From Lasiosphaeris hirsuta (lineage: Eukaryota > Ascomycota > Sordariomycetes > Sordariales > Lasiosphaeriaceae), in assembly GCA_030549175.1 (NCBI GenBank), contig JAUKUA010000002.1:6262001-6326000 (forward strand): a stretch of 64,000 nt of DNA, written 5' to 3'. Below, in pieces: positions 1 to 11,027 of this stretch. The position numbers and the translations under genes were made by a program. Within the stretch, counting starts at the first letter, position 1, and every line of letters starts with the position of its first letter. The notes under the pieces were generated by a model. It had not been told where the DNA came from, searched no databases, and worked only from the letters and a program-made list of their open reading frames with translations.

Positions 1-3000
1 CGCCGTCTCCATCTTGCGGTACAGATCCGGATCGCCAATGATCCTCGCCGCGTTCTTGACCTCGCGGCACACCTCGTCCAGCCGCGAGATGGTCCTGACA
101 ATCGTCCCCTCGAGGACGTCCGTCAGGCCCGTGATATTCTTGAAGGACATGCCTCGCGCCCACTCGTACACGACCTCCATCAGGCCGAAGCGCGGCTTGC
201 TGGCAAAGTCGCTTCCGTCCTCGCTCGTCTGGATGACTTGGTGCAGCTCCTGTACGGCGTTGACCTTCTCGGAGATTGCGATGATGGTCTTCATGCCGCG
301 CTCGAGGTTGCCCGACAGGACTGGGACCATTTCGGTCTTCTCCTGAAACACAAAGGCTGACAGCAGCGCGGCGATCTCGGCGGGCTCGTATTCGGCCAGC
401 ACGTTCTCAAGGACCAACTCGGTGAGCACGAGCTCGTCGCCCGAGTGGATTTCGCACGCCACCTTGCCCTTGAGCAGGGCGCGGCTTGAGTCGTCGATGA
501 ATGTTAGTTCCTTGAGCACCAGGATGCGTTGCTCGTAGTCAGGTAGGAGCTGCAGGTTCTGGTTGGCGAGCCGTTGCTTCAGCTCTTCAATCTGCGTCTT
601 GATGAGCCATTGGTCGTGGCACATGGCAAAGTGCTTCAAGAACTGCCCGCACTCGAGCGCGGACGTTGCCGACACCTTGGCCTCTGCCTCCCTGCGCTTG
701 CCCATGATCTCTTGCATATCCAGGTTGCGGATCCTGCTAAAATCCATCTCGTCCCAGATCTCCGACGCCCACGTGCGGCAGATGTGGTGGAGCTTGTCCT
801 TGGCCTTAACGTAGCCGTCGCCGCCAAAGATGTCGGGCAGGACACCCTTCGTGACGAGCTTCGTGAGGCACACCAGGTCGGTTAGCGGCACATGGAGCGT
901 CTTGATCGAAATGTGCTTCTTGGCCTGCGGCAGTGGCGTAAAGAAATTGCGGAAAGCGGGGACGAATGGCAGCAGGTCCGTATCATTTCGGGTTTCCCGA
1001 GACGTTCTGATCTCGAGAACATGCAGGATGGGGACCGAGGCGTTGCTCTTGACGCTGGCGCCTTCGGCGAGAAGGATTCCGGGGGTGCGAACGCCGTCCT
1101 TCATCCACACGATAAGTCGCCCCGGCGCAAACATTTTGCGGCCAACGGGGATGGCCAGAAGACCACGGTACAGGTCGTGGGTCAACTGCTTGTAGTCCTC
1201 TCCGGCTTGGTGGCATTCGTCCATCTGCACATCGCAGATTGCGCACGCATCTCTCTTGATCTTGGCCAGGTCTGCTTCGGATACCTTGACGGCCTTCTCG
1301 TTCTCGGGGAGGAGCTGCTGGGTGGCATGCTCTGAGAAACTGCGCTTAATCATTTCCTCGATTTTGAGTGCCTCGACGCGGAGAAGGTTGAGAATCATGT
1401 TGTACGTCAGACGGAACTGCGACGCGAGCTTAGTAGGCTCGCCGAGGATCATTCCGCGGAGCTCCCCGACGGGGGAGCCTCATCGCCACCAGGAGGGATA
1501 AGGATGACGGAGCCGACTGGGTCGAGACCACGTCTTCCCGCTCTGCCCGCCATTTGGGTATACTCTCCGGGGTTCAGGTTGCGGAATTGCTTCCCGTCAT
1601 TCTTCCGGGTCCCGGAGAAGACAACTGTCCTGGTAGGCAAGTTCAGACCCATGGCGAAGGTCTCGGTCGCAAAGAGAACCTTGACGAGAGTCTGGGCGAA
1701 TAGGATTTCGACCAGCTCCTTGACAATAGGCAACAAGCCGCCGTGGTGGACAGCAATACCTCTCGACAAGAGCGTGCGGAGCCTGACGATCTGGGGCAGG
1801 ACCCGATCCTCGGGTTTCAGCCGCGCAAGTGATCTCTCAATCGTCATGTGGATCAAGCTCTTCTCCTGGGCGGTACAGAAGTCTTGGTTGCTGAGCGCTT
1901 CCGCATTTTCATCGCATCTCTTTTTGGAAAAGACAAAGATGCAGGCGGGCAAGAGTGTCGATTTCTTGAGGAACTGCACCAGATGAACCCACAGATTCTT
2001 GTCTTGAGCAGCCGAGGCAAACCCTGGCCTCCCTGTCCGGCCCATATGTCCAGGAGTATGGCTCGCACGAGGCGGCCCGCCCCTGCCTCGTGAGCCTCCT
2101 CTCCCTCCACGCTGCTGGCCATCGCCCCTCTGCGGGCCGCCCCGGCCTCGGCCTCTCTGCACAACTCCGCCGCGCCCAGCTGGGGTCGGCTCGATCGCTC
2201 TGGGGGGCTTGTCCCTGCCCTGAAGTGCAGTGTTTGCACTCTTCCAGCCCTGCTCAAGGAACCTCTTGTCGGCGTCGACAATCTTGTGGAGCTCCTTGCC
2301 GGCCCATAGGTAGTGTTCAAGCGGGACAGGTCGCTTTGGGGTAGAGATGACGTAGATATCTTTCTGCTTTGTGCGTCCAACCCATGACGCGAATTCGTAT
2401 GTATTCGGGACGGTGGCCGAGAGCAGAATCAGGGTCACATGCGCAGGCAACATGATGATAACCTCCTCCCACACGACACCACGCTCTGAGTCGTTGACAT
2501 AGTGCACTTCGTCAAAAATCACATATTCGACATCCCTGATAAGATCAGCTCCGCGGTAAAGCATACTCCGCAGAATCTCGGTCGTCATGATAAGGCAGCT
2601 GGCCTCGGGGTTGATTTGCACATCTCCCGTCAAGATGCCCACCTCGTCAAAGATCAGGCGGAAATCGCGAAACTTTTGGTTGCTGAGCGCCTTGATGGGC
2701 GACGTGTAGATTGCCTTGGTCATGTGTTTTGCTGCCAAGGCGATGGCATACTCGGCAACAACCGTCTTGCCGGCCGAGGTGTGTGCGGCGACAAACACAG
2801 AGTCGCCATTCTCAAGGTGGTAAACCGCCTCTTTCTGGAACGTGTCGAGCTCGAACGGCCACTCCCGAGCCATGTCAGGCACCAGCTCCCTAAAGTTGGA
2901 CATCTCGCCCTGGACATCAACCATATGGGCCCAGTCGCGCCCAGCTTTCTTAGCGCTGGACGCTGCGAGCGCGCCGCGGGGTTCAAGGGCAGGGAACTCG

Positions 3001-3788
3001 ACGGGCAGTATGGAGTCAATGTCCTCGACGTCATCCTCGTCCTCATCATCTTCGTTGGCCGAGCCGGATGGCTCACCGTCCAGCTCTTCGTTCTCGGGGG
3101 CGTCTTCGGGCTCCCGGTCGAGAACCTTCTCCACTTCTTTTGCCTGCCGTTCGGCGTCGGCGTCGGCAAGCTTCCGCCGCTTGCTAAAGTCGATGCCCCT
3201 CGAGAGTCCCGGGGCCGTGTCGAGCAGGCCGCCGTCACCGAGGGTTATGACTCTCTCCAACTTCCTCTTGCTGTCCCCCTCGTCGGCGCGCGCCTGGTCC
3301 TCCAGCGCGGCGGTCGGCTCCAGGCCCTCGAGGCCCCTGGACGCGATTCCGCCGGGCGCAAAGGGGAAGAAGCCGGCGCCGCCGCGCACAAAGTCGGCTC
3401 GGCCGGCGGGCTTCCGTGTCATCGACGTGCTCGTTTTGGCCGTCGCATGCGAGGCCGGGACGGTCACGTTGCGGTAGCCCGTGACACGCCCCTCCAGGCC
3501 GTGCCGGATGAAGCGGGTGACGGTGCGCGACTGGGTGGGCGCGATGCGGAAGAGGAGGGTGTAGTCGGTCGGGGCGTCCCAGCGCTGTTGCAGCCGGTTG
3601 AGCCATTCGGTCGAGAAGGTGGACGACGGCTCCAGGTATTTCTTTTCGAGCTCCGCGCGCAGCCCGTCGGGGTCTTCCTTCCGTGGTTTGCGGCTGACTT
3701 TGTGGAACAGGATATCGTCGATGGCCTCAAATTCGCTGTGCTCGGTCACATGGAGCTTTTCCATGGCCTGAGCGAGATCTGACGACAT
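1..3788 (-). CDS. SKI2: SKI2 RNA helicase of the Ski/exosome complex, 3' end cut by window
   Basis: Ski2 is the DExH-box ATPase of the cytoplasmic Ski complex, which feeds mRNA to the exosome for 3'-5' decay. Visible from the chosen start (MSSDLAQAMEKL, 3788): an N-terminal segment typical of Ski2, an acidic linker, Walker A AHTSAGKT near residue 331, motif II FDEVHYVNDSERG near residue 424, an RGG-rich insertion (about residues 520-590), and QMAGRAGRRG of motif VI near residue 745. The Ski2 C-terminal arch and winged-helix part follows in 1470-1. Two in-frame upstream Met codons (3819, 3890) are possible starts. The frame breaks at a G5 run (plus strand 1471-1475): one frame ends at a TGA just after IPPGGDEAPP, while the next frame continues with RGMILGEPTKLASQFRLTYN and stays open to base 1. 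One extra base would join them. About 20 C-terminal residues lie outside the window. Identity is very secure; whether the frameshift is real is not. Confidence 0.95.
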
Positions 3789-3888
3789 TGTGGCGGCAGT
3801 TGCTGTTGTCCGCATCGACTGACTGTCGAGGCAGAAGCAAGAACCTTGCTGTGATGCAGTGGGAACCCCGCCAAACAAACGGATTTCC

Positions 3889-4334
3889 AAATGTGGGGTA
3901 ATCGAGCAATGGCAAACAAGACACTGATTTTGGAGATGTAGGGTTAGGGTTGGACAAAGGATTCCTGCCTCTTTAGTTTGGTGATGTGTAAAGGAAAGAG
4001 AAGAAAAGAACCATTGGGATGCCTTCCTTTATTATTATACATGGGATGAGAACTGTAGAAATTATTCCCAACGTTTCAGTGTTTCGGAGATTGCTTGTGG
4101 TTAACATTGTGTGCCCTGACACCCCAAACCATGGGTTCGAGCTAGCTACTCAAAACCCAAATTCATTGTCTAATACTCTTTTCTCGCCAAGCAAGTAATT
4201 CATATCAGAACGCCAAGTTACCAATTGCAGAGATTGTTAGTTGACTGTGCACCACCAACATCCACTGCCATGCAACCATTAATCCCCAACTCCAAACGCT
4301 AAAGTAAATAACGCCGGTTTCAGCAAATTACACA
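3889..4334. promoter_or_regulatory. Intergenic region between SKI2 and CSM3, SKI2 promoter side
   Basis: No coding sequence seen. It serves as the upstream region of SKI2 (minus) and the downstream region of CSM3 (minus). The telomere-repeat-like string TAGGGTTAGGGTTGG lies at about 3939-3953, roughly 150 bp upstream of the chosen SKI2 start. Such TTAGGG/AACCCTA boxes are known Tbf1-type sites in some fungal promoters; that role here is an inference. Confidence 0.4.
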
Positions 4335-5639
4335 CTATAACCCATCCATCTCGGCCATTGCCTCTTCGTCGTCGGTTTGTGTCGTGTTGGGGGGCACAGC
4401 CGGGGTAGCCTTCGACGATGACACCCCGGCCTCAGCCTCGGCCATAAGTGCATCCAGGTCATCCATGTCATCAAAACCATTATCCTCGATAGCCTCAGCG
4501 ACAGCCCTTTTAAGCTTCTTCGCCTTAGCTGAACCAGCATCATCGCTAGCAGTAGAGGCTGGTGGCTTAGTCGCATTTTTAGGGGGAGCCGCCACCGTGT
4601 CCGCCTCCGCCATGAGCGCATCCAGCTCATCCTCATCCTCGTCGCCATCCAGTATGGCTATCGGCCGTTTCGTACTGCCACTGCCTCCCCCAAATATGCT
4701 GGTCCCCGGCGGGGCGGGCTTGGGCCGCGACGGCTGCGCCTCGGCCTCGGCCATCAATGTATCCAACTCATCGTCATCCGGCTCGGCCGACGGCTGGGAA
4801 GGCTTCTTGACGAGTCCGCCGCCAAAGATGCTGCCAAAGCTCGGGCCCTGTGTAGTCGCGGGCACCTCCGCCTCTGCCATCAGGGCATCCAAGTCGTCCT
4901 CATCTGGGACGTCGTCGACCGACTTTGCCGGCGCTGTCTTGGCGCGCGGCGTCGCGTTGTAAATGTCGTCGTCCCCGAACAAGTCGTCGATCGCCGCTGG
5001 CGTTTTCGCTCGGCCCCTTCCTGCAGCTTGCTCGAAGATGGGCGCGGTGCGGGTTGGCAAGCTCGGGGCGGACGGTTCCCGGTCGTGGTATTCGTCGTCG
5101 TCGTTTGCTGCTAACCGCGGCTTCAACTCGTCGATCCACTTTACGCGCTCGGTGCGCATCGTGGTCTTGTGGCCGGCCTTTTCGACCATGGCGAGTGCAT
5201 CCAGAAAGGTGGCCTTGGGGAAGAGATCGTCGAGCCATTCTTGGTAGAAGGAGAGTAGCCGCGAGGCGTCTGAGAACTGGAAATCCTGTTAGGAACCGTG
5301 ACACGAACCCGTGAGCATGGCAGCAAAGAAACCTGCCTCGTGCCCCTTGCCCTTTAGTCGGATCCGGGTCGCCATCTTTCGCAGCTTGGGAATCCCCTTT
5401 TCCGACAGCAACCTGGCATCGTCTAGCTTGACCCTCGGGGCGCGTGCCTTTTTGGTTATGTCGATCTGCTCGTCGATTCCCAGCGTATCGGGCTCCTTGC
5501 GTTTCTTATCATTCTTTTTGCTGCCGGGCTTGGGGCTTGGTGACCGGAACGGGTCGTCGTCCCAGTCGGCGAGATAATCACTGAGGATGTCTGAAGTGTT
5601 GTTTGGCGCAGCCGCAGCCGAGCTTGCTTTCGGAGGCAT
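4335..5639 (-). CDS. CSM3: Csm3/Swi3 (TIPIN-like) replication fork protection protein, two exons
   Basis: Csm3/Swi3 pairs with Tof1/Swi1 (Tipin-Timeless) to stabilise stalled forks, transmit the replication checkpoint and support meiotic segregation. Exons: 5639-5337 and 5276-4335, 414 aa. The Swi3 domain spans the splice junction: [20 protein letters not shown], then RLKGKGHE joined to [20 protein letters not shown]. The intron (5336-5277, 60 nt) starts with GC (GAG|GCAGGT), not GT; the usable GT one base pair further on is out of phase, and only the GC donor restores the conserved GHEFSD junction. The C-terminal half is low-complexity and acidic, with five copies of a (L/E)[12 protein letters not shown] repeat, each preceded by D/E-rich residues, ending [10 protein letters not shown]. 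The gene is divergent from the complex I gene at 6037. The symbol follows the family. Confidence 0.9.
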
Positions 5640-6036
5640 TTTTGTGGAAACTCGATTTGTGTGGTGTTGCAGCGGTTGTGGTGTTAAGCGTCAAATGGTC
5701 AGGGGGTTCTATATCCAGGAAAAGGTGGCATGTGGGATGCGCGACGCGTTTCTGCTCTGTGTGTCGCGTCACAGCCAAATGGAGAGAGCTGGGGTGTAAG
5801 TGGGCTGTGTGGCTAGGCCCGGCGAGACGGCGCATTGACAGATGTGGCGGCACTGCTGTGTGGCTGACCACGGTGACAGGTGGGCAGTTGTTTCGGACAG
5901 CTGTCGTCGCCTGAGGCAACAACGCTTTCGAGAGCTTCACGCAGCGAGCTTCGACTTCCAACTTTGGATCCTCAATCGCCCCCAGGTTCCCGCGCATCCA
6001 CCCGACGACACCCAGTGGCGAGTGCCGTCCGTCAAC
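5640..6036. promoter_or_regulatory. Bidirectional promoter region CSM3 / NUO-21
   Basis: A 397 bp spacer separates two divergently transcribed housekeeping genes. No convincing ORF. It must hold both promoters and 5' UTRs; no TATA box is obvious. Confidence 0.5.
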
Positions 6037-6870
6037 ATGTCGAACCCACAGACCTACGAGTTTACCTCCAAGACAGTCCAGACCGAGTATCCTGTACGTG
6101 CCGGCCCCAATTGGCCCCCCGACGAGCGACCTCTGCTAACCTCGAGATCACCCGAAATCAGCTCATTGACAATGATCCGTACGATCCCCCGCCGCGACCA
6201 GGCCCCCTCCTGCTAATTCCTGTCTCCCCCGAATCTGACTCAATTGGATGCTCTAGACATTTCAAGCGTGTAGTCCGGTACGCACGGCCGTCCGATTATG
6301 TGCACGGCGTCGTCGCTGCCGCCGCCGGCCCCGGCCTGCTCTACACCATGGAGAAGATGGCGCCATCACAGGTTGGAAAAGGCGGTTTCGCCCGGGCGAT
6401 GCGCCTGTGCGGCGTCATCGGTCTGACCGGCGGCTTCTTCTACTTCTACCAGCGCTCCATCCGTACGTGATGACCCGATCCGAACCCCTTTCAACCTTGC
6501 AGGACATATGGGAGCCAGCGCGACAGGCCCGGAATTCGAGACATGATGGTTGGATACAGGGGTGCAAGAGCTGACAGCGATAATAGTCCGTTTCTACGGC
6601 ATGAGCGAGAACCGCCGCGAGGTCGACCTGGACATGCGCGAGATGGTGGACCGAGTCAAGGCTGGCCAGCCGCTCTACGGCGTGAGCCAATTGACACCCT
6701 CGATGCAAGGCGTTGCGGCCCGCCAGTCAAGATACTCGGCCCTCTTTATGGGCGTTCTTCCCTGGTTCAACTTCGTCAACCACAACCAACACGGCGTGGA
6801 CACGGCCAAGTACTACCAGCAGGCCGAAAAGGAGCTCGAGGCCGAGCGTCTGGCCCAGGGCGGTGCTTGA
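6037..6870 (+). CDS. nuo-21: NADH:ubiquinone oxidoreductase 21 kDa subunit (NUXM / NUO-21), four exons
   Basis: An accessory subunit of mitochondrial respiratory complex I, in the membrane arm. Exons by conserved reading frame: 6037-6093, 6162-6178 (only 17 nt), 6257-6462 and 6587-6870, total 187 aa. The joined product starts MSNPQTYEFTSKTVQTEYPL, crosses the microexon as LIDNDP and continues HFKRVVRYARPSDYVHGVVA, which is the family hallmark. A hydrophobic stretch GVIGLTGGFFYFYQRS is a likely membrane segment; SRYSALFMGVLPWFNFVNHN and a C-terminal KYYQQAEKELEAE follow. Introns have GTACGT or GTACGA donors and AG acceptors; the first has a CTAAC branch site. I recall the Neurospora crassa 21 kDa subunit as highly similar; this was not checked by search. 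No targeting presequence is evident, as usual for this subunit. Confidence 0.93.
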
Positions 6871-8133
6871 GTGAGTCGTGGGTGAGTACCGGGGTACCTA
6901 CCGAGGCGATACAGCGGTGGAGGGGGCATGGGAATGATGCCGGGTTGCAAGAGCCCGCCGCCCTGTGTACATATGAGCTTTTAGATGACTTGTCCGCGCA
7001 GGTTACAAGTCAACAAGCAAATTTCTTGTGTCAATAGGATGGAGAAGCACTGCATACATCACCGCTGTGTCTTGTCTCGTGGTGGCGAGTCTGTGATGGC
7101 TTGCAGGCAGGCGTCAGGCCACCAAAACCTGTTTTCTCATGAGACGAGCCACGGGGGTTTCTCAACTGCACGCGAGCAGCCCGCTATCCCAAGGGCCCAA
7201 CGCTCCCGCCGAGGGACGCAGGCAAGACAAGGTTCAAGCCCATTGAGTCGCGTCAGCAACAAGAACCCTGGGGCAATTGAGCCATTGACATGTCGTATTC
7301 CGGGCGAAAACAACCCGACAATAAGCATAAATCTGGGCCCCGCCGCTACGATCTCACGGGAGAGAGAGAGAGAGCTTGTGGCCATTTTGCCACCCGCGAT
7401 CCCTCGTTATCTATGCCCGGCTCTAGCAAGAACCGCAAGCGATGGGCCACGGCCCATCAAGTGACGAGAGCGATCTGTGTTGTTGAGGCAAGCCATTGCG
7501 CCCGACGCGCGATGCGATGCCCAATTCCCACAGTATATCCCGCAGCTGTGAGAACACCACCACCAGCCGTGCAGTCGGGCAGCAAGGGGCCGAGCCCCCC
7601 TCCCCTCGGGGGCGTGAGCATATTCGCAAACCTGGGCTCACCCCTATGGCGTGGATGTCAACTTGGGAACTTCGGCAGTTGAGAGCAAGTGAGGCTACTG
7701 GCGGAGGACTTCTGCTATCGTCGGCAAGGAGTGTTTGAGTGTTGTGCTGGGAGCCGGAACTGGTTGGCTCAGGAGCGAAACAGCCCAACGACGAATTGGC
7801 CAAACACGCATTCCATCGGACCCTCACCCAAGCCGGCATTTTTGGCTGCCCGTGACGTGACGCTCTCGGCTCTGCAGATGCTAGATTGGTATAGCTCTAC
7901 ATACTCCGTAACCGAATTGCTAAGTAGGGCAAGTCACTAATCGGTACGCATGCAGGTCTTGGCCTCCAGATATGCTCCCGCTAGCCGACTCCCTCCACAT
8001 ACCAAATCTAGACAGGCGACTGACTACCTGCTACCGTCGTATGCTACATGTTCGGGGGGCCAAAACCGCTTCCCCCCCCCCCCCTATGAAGTCCCCAACC
8101 CCAACCCCCACGGCGACCACGACCACGACTTCT
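6871..8133. other. Intergenic region, no gene recognised
   Basis: It lies between the 3' ends of the convergent NUO-21 (plus) and LPMO (minus) genes. It contains a short GA-repeat (about 7361-7373) and a C12 run at about 8072-8083. ORFs here are short, show no family features and look accidental. Confidence 0.4.
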
Positions 8134-9399
8134 CTACGAGCCGGGAACACACTGCGAATAGTACGGCGCCGCGACATCCTTGCAGGTAAATCCCTCCTGC
8201 AGCACAGTAACATGTCAGTAAAAGCGTCATTTGCGAGGAAGTGAATACGTAGATAGCAAAACGGAGATCAACATACCGCGCACTGGGTGCAGCCCGCGAA
8301 ACCATTGCCGCCACACTGGCCATACGCAGCCGCAGCGCAGCCGCTCAGCGGGTCGGCAGCCTCTGGCTCAGCAGCCGCAGGCTCAGCGGCCGCAGGCTCA
8401 GCAGGGGCAGGGGCAGCAGCAGCAGCAGCACCAGCCTCGGCGGCGGCCGTCGGCTGTGTGACCTTCTTGCCGGAGCTAGCCGAGGTGGCGGGCGAGGACC
8501 CGGGCTTGCACGTCTTCTCGCAGCCGGTGCAGACGGAGCCGGCCGTCTTGTTGGAGCCGCCGCCGTAGACGGCGGGGCCGGGCGCGATGTAGTTGGCGAC
8601 GGCGGCGTGGATGTTGATCTTGATGCCGGGGTCGCTGGAGCTGTAGGCGCCGGGGAACTTGACCGTGGCCGGGGCCGCGCTGCCGCCGCCGCTCACGTGG
8701 ATCTGGTAGCAACTCACGTAGAACTGCGCGCCGTTGGCCTGCCCCGCCGTGTGCAGCGCCAGCGCCTCGGCCCGCAGCAGGTAGTCGCCCGCCTGGATGT
8801 CGGCCGGGATCTTGACGTCCATCTTGCCGCAGCATGCGTTGAGGTCGCGCGTGCCCCAGTTGTCGTCGTCGCCCACCTTCCCGCCCGACTTCTTGGTCCA
8901 CGAGTTGGAAAAGATCTTGAACCAGCCCGTCGTGCCGTCCGCCGTGCTCGCGTCTGCCACCTTGGTCAGGTAGATCTGGACCGGGCCCCAGTGGGCGCCG
9001 CCGATGGCCTCACTGCCGCATGACCGGTCACCAGGTTGCTGTCGTGGTGTTAGCTAATATTCCTACGATCCCCCAGATAGCGATATTTCCCCTCGTACCT
9101 GGTGCATCTCGACTGTCACGGTTGAGCCAGCGGGGACGGCGCACTTCCCGGGCACGCCACGAGTCCCCGCGTTGCAGATAAAGTCCTTACTGCCGACATT
9201 GGTGATGGGGCTGTTTGATGTGGGCATGCGAATGCATGTGGATGAGTGCTGCGGTTGTTAGCACGCCTGTCCATGATTGCGACTACGGGGTTTGACTTAT
9301 ATAATCGACTCCGTCCACCCACAGCTGCTGGAAGAGGGCATGGCCGGCCACCTTGTTGGCAGCGAGTGCCGCCACAGCGGCTACAAACGTCGACTTCAT
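8134..9399 (-). CDS. AA9 lytic polysaccharide monooxygenase with C-terminal CBM1
   Basis: A secreted copper enzyme that oxidatively cleaves cellulose. Exons: 9399-9301, 9248-9099, 9038-8277, 8196-8134 (all phase 0), 357 aa. The signal peptide MKSTFVAAVAALAANKVAG is followed by His20, the mature N-terminal copper-brace His in HALFQQLWVDGVDY. The second copper His is H99 (GGAHWGPV); axial Y190 and Q188 lie in GAQFYVSCYQI; H179 is in ALALHTAG. Residues 280-313 form an Ala/Pro/Glu-rich linker. The CBM1 (322-354) has YGQCGGNGFAGCTQCA and ends YYSQCVPGS, split by the last intron (donor GTATGT). Oddity: the first intron would need to begin with AT (TAT|ATAAGT, 9300) in place of GT to keep the frame, so the donor looks mutated and the gene may be mis-spliced or inactive. 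A TATA-like TATATAT lies near 9533-9540, about 135 bp upstream of the start. Confidence 0.9.
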
Positions 9400-11027
9400 G
9401 GCTATGTCTGAACCTGGGTTGAAGATTCGAGATGCGAGACGGCGTCAGTGGGCGAAGTCGGGCTGAGAAAAGGCACTGGGGAGGTACGACAGGCGGGCAG
9501 ATCTGGGGTGCCGCCCCCCCCCAGCTTTCATGATATATACCTCCTCCCGCCTGTGCTCGCGAGCGGCCAGAGCGGTCGTCATAGCCGCTGTCAGCGGTCC
9601 TGGCTGGTCCGCTCGAGCCATTTACCGGCACTATTGGGACGTGTGGCCAGCAGCACCTGGGTGGGTTCTCCTCGGCCTCACTTCAACCCTTGTGACCCGC
9701 CGAGAGGATGCGGGCTGGGGGTGATGGCGGGGCCCCGGGCTTTTCGACGTGGGTGGACTGTATAGAGCACTATACCCCAGATTTTGAGCGCGTTCTGTGG
9801 TATAGAATCAATATGCGGCACGCGGCCACGAGACGGATAGCGGCCGTGGCTACATCAACCGGATTGGTGAGACTGTGCGGTGCCAATATCTCGTCGAGAT
9901 TTACCCGGCAGCGCGGCAGCTATGGACGGCCGGCTTTCCGCTATAGGGCGGGGAGAAGTAACTTGAATATCCGTCTCGGTTGTATATAATATATGGGGCG
10001 AGCACCTCCCGAGCAGTTGCCGAGCCGCTTCGTTCGTGGGAAATCGCCTTCTCAGGCCTTGATCTGAGTGCGAGTCAGATCTGTCGGTAGTAGGTCGCGG
10101 TGTGGTCACGAGGAAAGGGGGGCAAGCCTCCTGGCTGAGAGAATCTTCTCGTCGTCATGAACTAAGCGAGCCATTGACTTCTTCGTCCAAGATGTGTAGA
10201 TAAAACCCGGGTTTACTTTCATGCGACTCGATATTGTATGCCTTGTGTCGAATTCAGGATCCGTGGAGTGGTGGTCGTCAATTCGTAAACAGTGCCAAGG
10301 GCCATCACAATATCCTCCCAGGGCAGGATTTCAGAAAATATTTCGAATGCTCCCTTCGTCGAATCACGAGCGAATTGAGATTCGACTGGTGCCACATGTC
10401 TGCCAACCGTGCCTCAATGTTGCCAGGACTGGCTTGTTGAAGTAGACAAGGGGAGAGTAGAACTCGGACAAGTCCGTTCCAAATTGTAACGATGAACTTT
10501 GCAATGTACACAGAGAGAGCGTAGGAACGAGCTAGAAATCGACTTGGCCAAAGGATTTTTACTTCAGCTGGTTTTGATGATGCTGTCAAGTGGAAGGAAC
10601 CAAATAAATATATTTGGGCAAGCCCGGACGTTGTCCTGCCTCCCAACCACACCGGGTCTCTCTTTCCTCCACTGGTTTTGTGTGCCGCGGCGGCGCTTAG
10701 AGGGCAATTGGGCTCTTGGATGGGAACCTTGGTTCATATTTATAGTATTGAGGCTCTGGGAGGCAAAGGTGTATTGGAAATAAAGGAGTCTGGGGAAGGT
10801 GAAGGTGTAGCAGCAGATCTGCATGGTTTGTGAATTGAGGGTTAGGGCTCACTACGGATCGACCGACGCTTTCGTCAACCCCGAACACTTGGCATGAAGT
10901 GGCGTTGACCACCGACTCCACATCGCCACGCTCTCTTTCAACGCGCCCGGCTGCATCTTGACAACACGACGCGACTTAATTCCAGCAATAATCGTCGACT
11001 CTAGGAATGGGGGGATAAAGCGACACA
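9400..11027. promoter_or_regulatory. Divergent intergenic region between LPMO and F-box gene
   Basis: The sequence holds the LPMO promoter (TATA-like element near 9535, minus strand, next to a C9 run) and the F-box gene promoter, with a GGTTAGGG string at about 10841. Short ORFs in 9450-10920 resemble no family and have no splice support. No RNA gene recognised. Confidence 0.4.

Noticed and set aside
2502..3782. 426-codon plus-strand ORF
   Set aside because: It is antisense to the conserved SKI2 helicase and shows no domain; a GC-rich shadow frame.
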